Source of the DNA: an uncultured Bacilli bacterium
Lineage (GTDB): Bacteria > Bacillota_I > Bacilli_A > RF39 > UBA660
Length of the DNA stretch: 64,000 nt
NCBI GenBank assembly: GCA_934097015.1
Contig: CAKONF010000001.1
Location: 115,114 to 179,113 of the forward strand
Direction of reading: 5' to 3'
Positions 34,138 to 43,350 of the stretch are shown piece by piece. A program made the translations under genes and the position numbers. Positions within the stretch are counted from its first letter, which is position 1; every line of letters begins with the position of its first letter. The notes under the pieces are model-generated. The model saw only the letters and a list, made by a program, of their open reading frames with translations. It was not told the origin of the DNA and did not search any database.

Positions 34138-34542
34138 ATGTATTGTTCTAAATGTGGTGTAGAAAATAAAAATAGTAATAAATATTGTTATAATTGTGGT
34201 AATAAATTAAACATAAAAAATATTGTTACAGGTAGTGGAAATAAAGAAACTAGTTTAGTATTAGGTATAATATGTATAGTAAGTAGTGTATTTTTAAGTA
34301 TTATTGGTTTTATACCTGGTATTATTAGTTTGGTTTATGGAAATAAATATAAAAAAGAAAGTGGTAGTTACGGTACTGGTTTTATATTAAGTATAATTGG
34401 TATGATCATTGGAGTAATAGAAATGATTTTCTTTATATTATTTATATCTTTTATAATAAATTTTGGATATTATGAAGAAACTAATGATTCTATTTTAGAA
34501 AATATTAATAATGTATATAATAACAATTTGATTGAATTATAG
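34138..34542 (+). CDS. Zinc-ribbon membrane protein
   Basis: The 134-residue protein has an N-terminal zinc ribbon (CSKCGVENKNSNKYCYNCG, two CxxC pairs). A DUF4190-like pair of membrane segments follows (about 38-62 and 78-110) with a glycine/tyrosine linker (SLVYGNKYKKESGSYGTGF). Function is unknown. It follows the dCMP deaminase gene by 8 bases with a GGTGATA ribosome site, so it is probably co-transcribed. Confidence 0.75.
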   Translation: MYCSKCGVENKNSNKYCYNCGNKLNIKNIVTGSGNKETSLVLGIICIVSSVFLSIIGFIPGIISLVYGNKYKKESGSYGTGFILSIIGMIIGVIEMIFFILFISFIINFGYYEETNDSILENINNVYNNNLIEL

Positions 34543-34593
34543 ATTTCTTAAAATTTTTGTGATATTATATATGACAACTTGGATGTGATATAT

Positions 34594-35001
34594 GTGATAG
34601 AATTAAAGAAAATAGAAGATTGTAATTTGTATAAAATAATTGGTATTATTAGTGAAGATAATTTACTTTTAAATACTTTTGGTGTTGGAAATAATATAAA
34701 AAGTAGATTATTAAATAGTTGTTATGCATGTTTTATTTGTTTAAATGGTGTTCTAATAGGATTTATTAATGTTGTTGATAAAAATAATATATATGAAGTA
34801 GATATGGGAATATTATCAATGTATAGAAATAAAGGATATGGTACAATGGCTTTGAAAATGTTAAGAGAAAGTATTTTATGTTATTGTAGAAATGTTATAA
34901 TTCAAACAGAAAGAAATAATATTCCTGCTAATAAGAGTATTGTTAATAATGAATTTAGGTTAGTAAGGAAAGATGAGAAATATAATTATTATAGTATGTA
35001 A
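34594..35001 (+). CDS. GNAT-family N-acetyltransferase
   Basis: The 135-residue GNAT-fold protein has the acetyl-CoA-binding motif A in DMGILSMYRNKGYGTMALKM (R-x-x-G-x-G variant) and a final strand NEFRLVRKDEKYNYYSM. The substrate is unknown. The GTG at 34594 is chosen because GGATGTG lies just upstream; an in-frame TTG at 34579 lacks a ribosome site. Confidence 0.75.
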   Translation: MIELKKIEDCNLYKIIGIISEDNLLLNTFGVGNNIKSRLLNSCYACFICLNGVLIGFINVVDKNNIYEVDMGILSMYRNKGYGTMALKMLRESILCYCRNVIIQTERNNIPANKSIVNNEFRLVRKDEKYNYYSM

Positions 35002-35042
35002 TTATTCTTTTTTAAAATTAAATTTAGATAGGAGATAGGTTT

Positions 35043-35660
35043 ATGCAAGAAATTATTTTATCTATTATGGGAAAGTATGGTTATATTGGTGTTTTTTTAC
35101 TTATTATGATTGAAAATATTTTTCCTCCAATACCTAGTGAAGTAATATTATTGTTTGGTGGTTTTATGACTACTTATACTAAATTAAATATATTTGGTAT
35201 GGTAGTTGCTAGTACGTTGGGTTCTTTATTTGGTGCTATAATTTTATATTATATTGGTAAAATTTTTAATAAAGATAGATTGAAAAAGATAATATCTGGT
35301 AAATTGGGTAAGATACTTAGACTTAAAGTTAGTGATATAGATAATGCAGATAATTGGTTTGATAATAAGGGTAATAAAACAGTATTTTTTTGTAGATTTA
35401 TTCCTTTAGTACGTAGTTTAATAAGTATTCCAGCTGGTATGAGTGAGATGTCTATGTTTAAATTTTTATTGTATACGTTGTTTGGTTCATTAATATGGAA
35501 TACGGTGTTAATAATTGTTGGTAGTGTAGTTGGTGAAAATTGGACTAAAATAGTTAATATTCTTGACACTTACTCACATATTGTTGTATTAATTTTGTTT
35601 GTTGTAGTTGTTGTAGGAGTTTATTTCTTTTATAGAAAACGTAGTAATAAGAAGAGTTAA
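35043..35660 (+). CDS. DedA-family membrane protein
   Basis: The 205-residue protein has the DedA/SNARE-associated pattern: GYIGVFLLIMIENIFPPIPS, GSLFGAIILYYIGK, FFCRFIPLVRSLISIPAGMS and a C-terminal FGSLIWNTVLIIVGS. About five membrane segments are visible. DedA proteins translocate undecaprenyl phosphate or other phospholipids and support envelope homeostasis. A terminator overlaps its 3' end. Confidence 0.9.
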   Translation: MQEIILSIMGKYGYIGVFLLIMIENIFPPIPSEVILLFGGFMTTYTKLNIFGMVVASTLGSLFGAIILYYIGKIFNKDRLKKIISGKLGKILRLKVSDIDNADNWFDNKGNKTVFFCRFIPLVRSLISIPAGMSEMSMFKFLLYTLFGSLIWNTVLIIVGSVVGENWTKIVNILDTYSHIVVLILFVVVVVGVYFFYRKRSNKKS

Positions 35661-35673
35661 TCTTCTTTTTTTT
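35649..35673 (+). terminator. Rho-independent terminator
   Basis: AAGAAGA and TCTTCTT pair around GTTAA, with the T-run extending to 35673. The stem includes the dedA stop codon. Confidence 0.7.
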
Positions 35674-35719
35674 AAACAAAAAATCATTTTTACATATAAT
35701 GTTATATCGGGGGTATGTT

Positions 35720-36976
35720 ATGAACTTTGATGATAAGATAAATAGAATAATTGAAAATGGTGAAATAAGAAAAAGATTATGTGAAATAGGAGTTTGTGGT
35801 TCTATAGGACCTCGTGGTTGTAAGGGAGATATTGGTCCAACAGGGCCACAAGGACTTCAAGGTGTTCCTGGTCCGACAGGGCCACAAGGACCTATGGGTC
35901 CACAAGGTTTAAAAGGAGAACAAGGTGTACAAGGATTAGTAGGTGCAACTGGTGCGACAGGACCTCAAGGTCCTACTGGTGTTGGATTAAAAATATTAGG
36001 TACTTATGATACGATGGAAGAATTAGAAAGAATGCATCCAGTTGCTCAAGATGGAGATTGTTATATAATTCAAAAGACTTTGGTTGTTTGGGATCATGAA
36101 ACAAATTCTTGGAAAGAAACAGCTGTTATTGAAGGGCCTCCAGGAGAAAGTGCTACTATTGAAGTTGGTAGAACAGAAACAATTGAGGCTGGAAATGAGG
36201 CACAAGTTTTAGAAAATGTTGTCGGTAATCATCATGTATTTGACTTTTTGATTCCAAAGGGTGATAAAGGCGATAAAGGAGATGTCGGTATACAGGGTGA
36301 AATTGGCCCGCAAGGCGAAACTGGACCTACTGGTCCTATTGGACCTAGAGGTTTTCCTGGGGAAATTGGTATTAGTGAAGTGATTACTATTGATGGGACC
36401 GAAACTGTTGAAAGTGATGAAGAAGCAAGCGTTCAAGATGATTTTGATAGAAATGTACATCATTTAACTTTCTATATTCCAAAAGGCGAAAAAGGAGAAC
36501 AAGGTATACAAGGTTTACCTGGGCCTACAGGACCGACTGGACCATCTTATTATAATCCAACTGCTTATAGTGCGATTTTGTTTATAAGCTTTCAAGATAC
36601 AGATAAGGCTGGAACTGTAAATGTATATACAAAGAGGATGATACCGGGAGTTAGTAGTGATATTGAAGTACCAAATAATTTGGATATAAATGTTTTACGT
36701 ACTGGTATATTTGAAATTACATTGTGTGGTAGAATATCAGGAGTATCTGAAACTAATGGAGCATCATTTTACTTATATAATGAAACTACTGGAGAAATAG
36801 TAAGTGATTTGGATTGCGCTTTGAATAAAGGGGCTACAGTAGATATGAATTTTTCCGAAACAAATGTAGTTGATATTTATGGACCTGCAACATTACATTT
36901 AATAACTAAAATAGATGATGTGAATAATTCTGATGTTAAATTTACTTATATAAATTTATTAATGAAAAGATTATAG
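35720..36976 (+). CDS. Collagen-like repeat protein with globular C-terminus
   Basis: The 418-residue protein has a short N-terminal helical stretch without a signal peptide, then three collagen-like Gly-X-Y blocks (about 33-90, 185-225 and 258-280; for example GPTGPQGPMGPQGLKGEQG). Two small beta domains separate them (ATIEVGRTETIEAGNEAQV and the similar ITIDGTETVESDEEASVQ), and a C-terminal BclA/C1q-like beta domain ends the protein. Such proteins form hair-like exosporium or surface filaments in spore formers. The repeats are visibly GC-richer than their surroundings. The ATG at 35720 follows GGGGGTATG. Confidence 0.85.
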   Translation: MNFDDKINRIIENGEIRKRLCEIGVCGSIGPRGCKGDIGPTGPQGLQGVPGPTGPQGPMGPQGLKGEQGVQGLVGATGATGPQGPTGVGLKILGTYDTMEELERMHPVAQDGDCYIIQKTLVVWDHETNSWKETAVIEGPPGESATIEVGRTETIEAGNEAQVLENVVGNHHVFDFLIPKGDKGDKGDVGIQGEIGPQGETGPTGPIGPRGFPGEIGISEVITIDGTETVESDEEASVQDDFDRNVHHLTFYIPKGEKGEQGIQGLPGPTGPTGPSYYNPTAYSAILFISFQDTDKAGTVNVYTKRMIPGVSSDIEVPNNLDINVLRTGIFEITLCGRISGVSETNGASFYLYNETTGEIVSDLDCALNKGATVDMNFSETNVVDIYGPATLHLITKIDDVNNSDVKFTYINLLMKRL

Positions 36977-37021
36977 ATTATAATAAAATTAATTTTATTA
37001 TTATAATTTATTCTTTTTTTT
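36977..37021 (+). terminator. Rho-independent terminator
   Basis: ATTATAATAAAATT pairs with AATTTTATTATTATAAT (bulged), followed by TTCTTTTTTT, directly after the collagen-like gene. Confidence 0.65.
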
Positions 37022-37148
37022 ATCTTTTAATTATGATATTATTTAATTGTAAGGTAATTTAGACGTAAAAATGGTACTTTTAGACAAATAAAATGTCATT
37101 TTTATAAAAATATTTTAAAATAATCGATACTTTTTAGGGGGATTAGTG

Positions 37149-38537
37149 ATGAAAATAGTATTTGATACAGATGGAACTTTAACTGATTTTAATAAATTTA
37201 TAAAAGATAATGCTTATATTTATTTTAAAGAGGAATATGGAATGGATGTTGTTTATCCTGATAAACTTGAAATAGAAGATATTTTAGATATGAATAATTT
37301 TTTTGTAAAGAAATATAGTTGTAGTTTAGAAGAAGCAAAAAAATATACAAAAAAAGCTTTGGATAAATTTTGGATAAATTTGCCAAGATTTGTAAAATTT
37401 TCTTTACTTGGAAAATTTAGAAATGGCACTAGCAAATTTATAAATGAATGTATAAAAAAGGGAAATATTGTTGAAATACATACAAGTCGAGCTAAAACGA
37501 CTGAAGATAATGTAATTGGTGAAGTTTCTAGAAAATTTACCTATTTGCAATATAGATTAAATGGAGTAAATATTTCATACGACAGTTTTTTCTTTTATAA
37601 AAATGATAATGATAAGATAAGAGGAATTACTGAATCTAATCCTGATATTGCATTTGATGATAAACCTGAAATTTTATCTGCGTTAAATCAAAATGGTATA
37701 AAAACTATTTGTGTAAATGGTAATCATAATAAAGATATTAAAGAAAATTCTATGTTAAGAAAAATAGATAATTTTGTTGATGTTGATAAAGTTATCGATA
37801 AACTTTTAAGAGATAAAAAATATACTATTTCTAATAGAGTTTATGATTCTAATGTTTTTTATAAGAAAGTAAGACATATTATTCCAATTATATTAAATGA
37901 ATTTAAACCGATTGTTTTGAATAAAGATGATTTAATTGATGTATATGATGATGGTATTCTTATATCACCAAATCATCAATCAACATTAGATCCTTTAATT
38001 ATAACAAGTGTTATTGATAAAAATATACACTGGGCTGCTTTAAAACGTTTTTTTGATGCAGAGGATAGTATATTTAATAACAGTAAAAATCCTTTGTTGT
38101 GCAAAATAACTTCTTATTCTTTTAAAAAATTTGAGTATTTTCCTATAGAAAGATTAAAAGATAACCCTAAAGCAAATAATATGAAATCGTTAAGAGATAT
38201 GTCTTTATTCTTAAAAAATAATCAGTATGTAGGAATATTTCCTGAAGGTACTACAAATAAAGATAAAACTAAAGATTTTGGTGTTTTTGATCCTAATTTT
38301 TTAACTCTTGCAAAAAAAGACAATTCATGGGTACAACCCATTAATGTTTTGTGGATTAAAGAATTAAATATTGATAATAAATTAATAATAAATTTTGGCA
38401 GACCATTTAAAATAAATGATAAAACTATTGATGAAGCTTTAAAAATGTATTTTGATATTCAATGTTCTTGTTTAAAAGAAAGTAAAGAATTAGTACAAAA
38501 ACTTAGTGAAACTAAAAAATACATAAAAAAGATTTAA
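37149..38537 (+). CDS. HAD-like phosphatase fused to 1-acyl-glycerol-3-phosphate acyltransferase
   Basis: This 462-residue fusion has an N-terminal HAD-type domain (about 1-215: motif I variant VFDTDGTLTDF, later HTSRAKTTEDN and FDDKPEILSAL). A PlsC/LPLAT acyltransferase follows (about 240-462), with the NHxxxxD motif in SPNHQSTLDPL and the substrate motif FPEGTTN. PlsC makes phosphatidic acid; the HAD part could dephosphorylate a lipid or nucleotide. HAD motif I reads D-T-D, not D-x-D-x-T exactly. The ATG at 37149 follows AGGGGG; a GTG lies one codon earlier. Confidence 0.82.
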   Translation: MKIVFDTDGTLTDFNKFIKDNAYIYFKEEYGMDVVYPDKLEIEDILDMNNFFVKKYSCSLEEAKKYTKKALDKFWINLPRFVKFSLLGKFRNGTSKFINECIKKGNIVEIHTSRAKTTEDNVIGEVSRKFTYLQYRLNGVNISYDSFFFYKNDNDKIRGITESNPDIAFDDKPEILSALNQNGIKTICVNGNHNKDIKENSMLRKIDNFVDVDKVIDKLLRDKKYTISNRVYDSNVFYKKVRHIIPIILNEFKPIVLNKDDLIDVYDDGILISPNHQSTLDPLIITSVIDKNIHWAALKRFFDAEDSIFNNSKNPLLCKITSYSFKKFEYFPIERLKDNPKANNMKSLRDMSLFLKNNQYVGIFPEGTTNKDKTKDFGVFDPNFLTLAKKDNSWVQPINVLWIKELNIDNKLIINFGRPFKINDKTIDEALKMYFDIQCSCLKESKELVQKLSETKKYIKKI

Positions 38538-38591
38538 AAAAAATGTTATATATAGTATAATTAGCCTATAAAGATAAGGAGTGTGGTTTTA

Positions 38592-40403
38592 ATGCATCCT
38601 AGTATACTTTTACTTGCAATAAGCTTGATTTATACTATTTTAATTTTAATATTATTTAGTATAAAAGATAAAAAAAATACATTAGAAAATAAAATATATA
38701 TGTCTTTGTTAATAACTGTTATTGTAGGAATAATATTAGATATATGTGGAATATATTGTCATTTATTACTTCCTGATACTAGTTTTATAAGATGGTTTGT
38801 TGTTAAGCTTTATTTAGCATATTTATTAGTTTTTGTGTATTTGATTACTGTCTATGTTGTTCTTGTTTCATACAAAAAAGAAATGAATTTAGTTAAAGAA
38901 AAAGAAACTAATAAGAAAGTTAAACATATTGTTAATTTTTTAACATTTGTATTGATAATTTCCTTAATACTAAATTTTATATTAACTTACACTTATTATA
39001 AAAACGGAAATGAAGTATATTTGGTTGGATCTAATACAATTTATGTATATGGTATAAGTGCTTTAGGAATATTTAGTTGGATATACTTTGTAATTAAAAA
39101 TAGAAATGGTATTTCTTTAAGAAAAATAATTCCAATATTATTATTTGTTGTTTTTTGTGTACCAGTTATATTATTACAATTATCAAATCCTCAAATACTA
39201 GTTGTGACATCATTAACAGCATTTTTAGTTAATTTTATGTATCATACTATCGAGAATCCAGATTTAAAACAATTAGAAGAAGTTACTAAAAATAATGAAA
39301 TTACAGAACAAGCTTATATAGATAAATCTAATTTTATATTTGAAATGACACAAGAAGTTAGAGAACCATTAAACTATATAAAGAATACTAGCAAAGAATT
39401 AATAGATAAAGATTATAAAAAAGAAGAATATAAGGAGGGTTTAAATTATATATATAATGCATCTAGACAATTAGATTTTGTTGTAAATGATGTTTTAAAC
39501 GTTAGTAGTTTAGATGTACAGAAAGTTAAGTTTTTAAATAATAGATATAATTTAGATATGATATATGATGATTTGATTAAAAGAGTAGAATCTAGTATAA
39601 ATAGAAATGTTGAATTTAGGTATAATATACCAAATAATGTGCCATATCTTTATGGAGATAACATAAAATTAAAACAAGTATTATATTCTATATTAATGAA
39701 TTCTGTTAAAAAAACAGAGAAAGGTTTTATAGAATTTAATATAGATACTATAGAAAAATATGATGTATGTAGAGTTATATTTAGAATTACAGATAGTGGT
39801 GTTGGTATTGGAATAGATAAAATAAATGAAATATTAAGTACTACAAGTGAATTAAATAAAGATGATATAGTTAACTTACAAAAGTCAGAATTTAATATAG
39901 AACTTTGTCAAAAGATTATTAAATCTTTAGGTGGAAATTTATTAATTAAAAGTAAGCTTGGTAAAGGAACTGAGGTTATACTTACAATAGATCAAAAAAT
40001 ATACAGAGAAAAAGAAGATAATTTTAATTTATTTAATAATTATAGTAATAAAAGAGTATTAGTTGTTAGTCAAGATAAAAAAGTAAATGAAGTAATAAAG
40101 AAAGTATTTAATGAATCTGATATAAATGCATCGTATATACTTTATGGTGCTGATGCGATAGATAGAATAAAGAGCGGTAAAAAATATGATTATATAATAA
40201 TAGAAGATGATATGAAAGAAATGAGTGGATATGAAACATTAAAAAGATTAAAAAGAATAAGTAGATTTAATGTACCATGTATAGTAATATTAGATTCTAA
40301 TAAAGAAAATATAAAGAAGCATTATATAGAAGATGGATTTAGTGATTATATTTTAACTAGTGATTTGAGAAATGAATTAAAGAGAATTATGGAAAAATAT
40401 TAA
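38592..40403 (+). CDS. Degenerate hybrid histidine kinase with pseudo-receiver
   Basis: The 603-residue protein has about seven N-terminal membrane segments (1-230), a HisKA-like helix pair, an HATPase domain and a C-terminal receiver-like domain (about 490-603). The phospho-accepting histidine is replaced: FIFEMTQEVREPLN in place of the usual SHEIRTPLN. The ATPase keeps an N-box-like LMNSVKKTEKG and DSGVGIGI. In the receiver the phospho-aspartate is glutamate (YIIIEDDMKEMSG) and the conserved lysine near the end is serine (YILTSDL). I infer a non-phosphorylating scaffold or nucleotide sensor. The ATG at 38592 follows AAGGAG. No partner regulator is adjacent. Confidence 0.8.
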   Translation: MHPSILLLAISLIYTILILILFSIKDKKNTLENKIYMSLLITVIVGIILDICGIYCHLLLPDTSFIRWFVVKLYLAYLLVFVYLITVYVVLVSYKKEMNLVKEKETNKKVKHIVNFLTFVLIISLILNFILTYTYYKNGNEVYLVGSNTIYVYGISALGIFSWIYFVIKNRNGISLRKIIPILLFVVFCVPVILLQLSNPQILVVTSLTAFLVNFMYHTIENPDLKQLEEVTKNNEITEQAYIDKSNFIFEMTQEVREPLNYIKNTSKELIDKDYKKEEYKEGLNYIYNASRQLDFVVNDVLNVSSLDVQKVKFLNNRYNLDMIYDDLIKRVESSINRNVEFRYNIPNNVPYLYGDNIKLKQVLYSILMNSVKKTEKGFIEFNIDTIEKYDVCRVIFRITDSGVGIGIDKINEILSTTSELNKDDIVNLQKSEFNIELCQKIIKSLGGNLLIKSKLGKGTEVILTIDQKIYREKEDNFNLFNNYSNKRVLVVSQDKKVNEVIKKVFNESDINASYILYGADAIDRIKSGKKYDYIIIEDDMKEMSGYETLKRLKRISRFNVPCIVILDSNKENIKKHYIEDGFSDYILTSDLRNELKRIMEKY

Positions 40404-40428
40404 ACTTATAAGATTTTATAAGTTTTTT
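40402..40428 (+). terminator. Rho-independent terminator
   Basis: AAACTTATA and TATAAGTTT pair around 6 bases, followed by Ts. Confidence 0.8.
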
Positions 40429-40430
40429 TC

Positions 40431-40458
40431 TTTACAATAATGTATCATGTGATACAAT
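40431..40458 (+). promoter_or_regulatory. Promoter with embedded operator of the TetR-ABC operon
   Basis: TTTACA, a 16-base spacer and TACAAT. The palindrome TGTATC-ATGT-GATACA (40441-40456) occupies the spacer and -10 element, so the TetR-family protein encoded just downstream probably represses its own operon here. Confidence 0.6.
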
Positions 40459-40481
40459 ATATTTAGAGTGGATGTGATATA

Positions 40482-41051
40482 TTGCCTAAAAGTGTCGTAA
40501 TAACAAAAGAAAGGATACTTGATACGGCATTTTTGTTAGCTAGAAAAAAGGGATTGAGTGGTCTTAGCAATAGAGAGATTGCTAAAAAACTTAATTCATC
40601 TATTAGACCCATATATTATCAATTTAAAAATAGTGAAGAATTAAATAAAGAATTAATTAGTAAAATAGAACATTATTTTTTTGATTATATATTTAATTTT
40701 GGTAATGGTAAAGTTAGTTATAAAGATGCTGGCATTAGATATATTTCTTTTGCTAGAAATGAGAAAAATTTATATAAAATATTATTTATGAGTGAATGTA
40801 ATATGTTTTGTAATGAATTTGTTAAATCTGATGAATATAATTTTAGTAAATTACAAGATTTAGTTAAGATTAGTACTAAGTTGGATAGTGATGGTACATT
40901 TGATTTTCATATGAAAATGTGGATATTTACACATGGTATTGCAACTTTAGTTGCTACTGATACCGTTAACTTTAGTGATGAAGATATATCAAATTTGTTA
41001 ACAAGTCAATATAAAGCATTAATGAAATTAGAAGGAGAAAATAAAAAATGA
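40482..41051 (+). CDS. TetR-family transcriptional regulator
   Basis: The 189-residue protein has an N-terminal TetR helix-turn-helix (about 8-55: RILDTAFLLARKKGLSGLSN, EIAKKLNSSIRPIYYQFKN) and a divergent helical ligand domain with several cysteines and methionines. It starts with TTG, 9 bases after GGATGTG. It is the first gene of an operon with an ABC ATPase and permease, overlapped by ATGA, and it probably controls that exporter in response to the exported compound. Confidence 0.85.
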   Translation: MPKSVVITKERILDTAFLLARKKGLSGLSNREIAKKLNSSIRPIYYQFKNSEELNKELISKIEHYFFDYIFNFGNGKVSYKDAGIRYISFARNEKNLYKILFMSECNMFCNEFVKSDEYNFSKLQDLVKISTKLDSDGTFDFHMKMWIFTHGIATLVATDTVNFSDEDISNLLTSQYKALMKLEGENKK

Positions 41052-41761
41052 TTGAAATAAATAATGTGAGTAAAACTTATAATGGTGTAAAGAAAGCAAT
41101 TAAGGATGTTAGTTTTAAAGTTAATGGAGGAGAAATATTTGGTTTTATAGGACATAACGGTGCTGGTAAAACTACTATGATAAAGTCTATTGTTGGAATA
41201 CTTGATTTTGAAGATGGAGATATTTTGGTAAATGGTAAATCTATAAAAAGTAATCCTATTGAATGTAAAATGGATATTGCATATGTTCCTGACAATCCTG
41301 ATTTATATGAAAATATGAGAGCGATAGATTTTATAAATTTTATATGTGATATGTATGAAATTGATAAAGATACTAGAAAGAAGAATATTCTAAAGTATGC
41401 TAAGATGTTTGAAATTGATGAAAAATTAGGGGACGATATATCAAGTTTTTCACATGGTATGAAACAAAAAGTTGCATTGATTGCTGCATTAAGTCATGAA
41501 CCTAAAGTATTAATAATGGATGAACCATTTGTTGGATTAGACCCTAAAGCTGTATTTGATATGAAAGAAATAATGAGAAATATGGCTAAAGAGGGTAAAA
41601 CTATATTTTTTTCAACACATATTTTAGATGTTGCAGAAAAGTTATGTGATAGAGTAGCAATTATAAAATCTGGAAAGATTGTTAAAATAGGTAAGATGAA
41701 AGATATTAAAGGTGATGAATCTTTAGAAGAAGTATTTCTTGAGTTAGGTGAACAAGCATGA
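41048..41761 (+). CDS. ABC transporter ATP-binding protein
   Basis: The 237-residue ATPase has Walker A GHNGAGKTT, a Q-loop region DIAYVPDNPDLYENM (the Q-loop glutamine is not obvious), signature FSHGMKQKVALIAAL, Walker B VLIMDEPFVGLDP and H-loop FFSTHILD. It is of the multidrug/bacitracin-type exporter class (CcmA family). It overlaps both neighbours by ATGA and forms an exporter with the next gene. Confidence 0.92.
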   Translation: MIEINNVSKTYNGVKKAIKDVSFKVNGGEIFGFIGHNGAGKTTMIKSIVGILDFEDGDILVNGKSIKSNPIECKMDIAYVPDNPDLYENMRAIDFINFICDMYEIDKDTRKKNILKYAKMFEIDEKLGDDISSFSHGMKQKVALIAALSHEPKVLIMDEPFVGLDPKAVFDMKEIMRNMAKEGKTIFFSTHILDVAEKLCDRVAIIKSGKIVKIGKMKDIKGDESLEEVFLELGEQA

Positions 41762-43350
41762 GAAAAATATTTTCACTTATAAAAGCAACATTTAGTCAAG
41801 ATATGAATTTCTTAAATTATAAGTCTAAAAAAAATAGTAAAAACAAATTATTTTTACCAATATTTCTATTTGTTTTAGTAAGTATCAGTATAGGCAGTTA
41901 TGCAGAATTAATTGCAAAGCCTTTACGTGAAGTGAATATGACTTATGTTTTATTAACATTATTTCTATTCGTTGTTTCAATTTTAACTTTTATGCAGGGA
42001 ATATATAAATCACAAGGAATTTTATTTGAGTCTAAAGACAATGATATGTTGTTCTCTTTACCCATAAAAAAAAGTACTATATTATTTTTAAGAATATTCA
42101 AATTAATTTCATTTCAATATATTTATAATTTGATGTTTTTATTACCATGTTATTCAATATATATTTATCATGAAGGAATAAGTTTTTCATTTTTATTGCT
42201 TAGTATATTAGAAATATTGTTAGTACCACTCTTACCAACTATATTATCTAGTATATTTGGATATATTGTTATGATGATATCTAGTAGATTTAAGTCTAAA
42301 AAGATTATACAAACTTTAATATCTATATTTATATTTTTGGGAGTATATTATTTAAGTTTTAATTTAGATAGTTTTGTTAATGATATTGCAAGTAAAGCAA
42401 CTAGTATAAATGATATGTTAAGTAAAATATATTATCCTATAGGTTCTTATATTAGTTTAATAAATAAATTTGATATAATGACATTTGTTAAAATGGTATT
42501 AGTAAGTATTGTTCCATTTATTATATTTATAATAGTTGGTTCTAAATATTATTTTAATATTATATTTAAGTCTAGTGAAACTTCTGTTAGGAGTAGAGGA
42601 AAACTTTTATATAAATCTAGAAGAAAAGTATTTAGTTTATTTAATAAAGAATTAAAAAGATATTTTTCTAGTCCAGTATATATGTTTAATACTTCTTTTG
42701 GATTAATTCTTTTACTTATTGCAAGTATACTTTTATGTGTTAAGGGTAAAGATATTTTATCTGGTATATTTAGTCAATATGGTATTAGTGGTAATATGTC
42801 TATAAATTTAGTATTTATTGTAGTGTTGTTGTTTAGTTTATTTTTTACAAGTATTACTTCATCTAGTATAAGTTTAGAGGGAAAAAGTATTAATATTACT
42901 AAGAGTTTACCTGTTTTGGTGAGTACTATATTTAATTCTAAATTATTAATGGCTCTAGTTATTGAAATGCCATTTGTTGCTATTAGTTTATTGATTATTT
43001 CTATAAAATTTAAATTAAGTTTTGTATATTTTATATTAGTTTTACTATTTAGTTTATTGATAGTATTGTGTAATGGTATGACTGGTTTAATAGTAAATTT
43101 AAAATATCCTAAATTAAATTATAGTAGTGATACTGAGGTTGTTAAACAAAGTATGAGTTCTATGATATCAGTATTTATTGGATTATTGTTCTTTGTTGTT
43201 ATAACATTTTGTTTATTTAAATTTATTGATGTTATTTCTTTGAATTTATTGATTTTAATAATAATTATTGGGCTAGGAATTGTATGTAGTAGTTTATATT
43301 ACTTTTTAAACAAATTTGGTGTAAAAGATTATGAGAGGCTGAGTGTATAA
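41758..43350 (+). CDS. ABC exporter permease
   Basis: The 530-residue membrane protein has about 12 hydrophobic segments in two halves around a soluble middle (about 280-300, RGKLLYKSRRKVFSLFNKEL). The sequence FESKDNDMLFSLPIKKSTIL is typical of large 'putative ABC exporter' permeases in Firmicutes that pair with CcmA-type ATPases. The substrate is unknown. It overlaps the ATPase gene by ATGA and the small membrane protein gene by one base. Confidence 0.85.
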   Translation: MRKIFSLIKATFSQDMNFLNYKSKKNSKNKLFLPIFLFVLVSISIGSYAELIAKPLREVNMTYVLLTLFLFVVSILTFMQGIYKSQGILFESKDNDMLFSLPIKKSTILFLRIFKLISFQYIYNLMFLLPCYSIYIYHEGISFSFLLLSILEILLVPLLPTILSSIFGYIVMMISSRFKSKKIIQTLISIFIFLGVYYLSFNLDSFVNDIASKATSINDMLSKIYYPIGSYISLINKFDIMTFVKMVLVSIVPFIIFIIVGSKYYFNIIFKSSETSVRSRGKLLYKSRRKVFSLFNKELKRYFSSPVYMFNTSFGLILLLIASILLCVKGKDILSGIFSQYGISGNMSINLVFIVVLLFSLFFTSITSSSISLEGKSINITKSLPVLVSTIFNSKLLMALVIEMPFVAISLLIISIKFKLSFVYFILVLLFSLLIVLCNGMTGLIVNLKYPKLNYSSDTEVVKQSMSSMISVFIGLLFFVVITFCLFKFIDVISLNLLILIIIIGLGIVCSSLYYFLNKFGVKDYERLSV

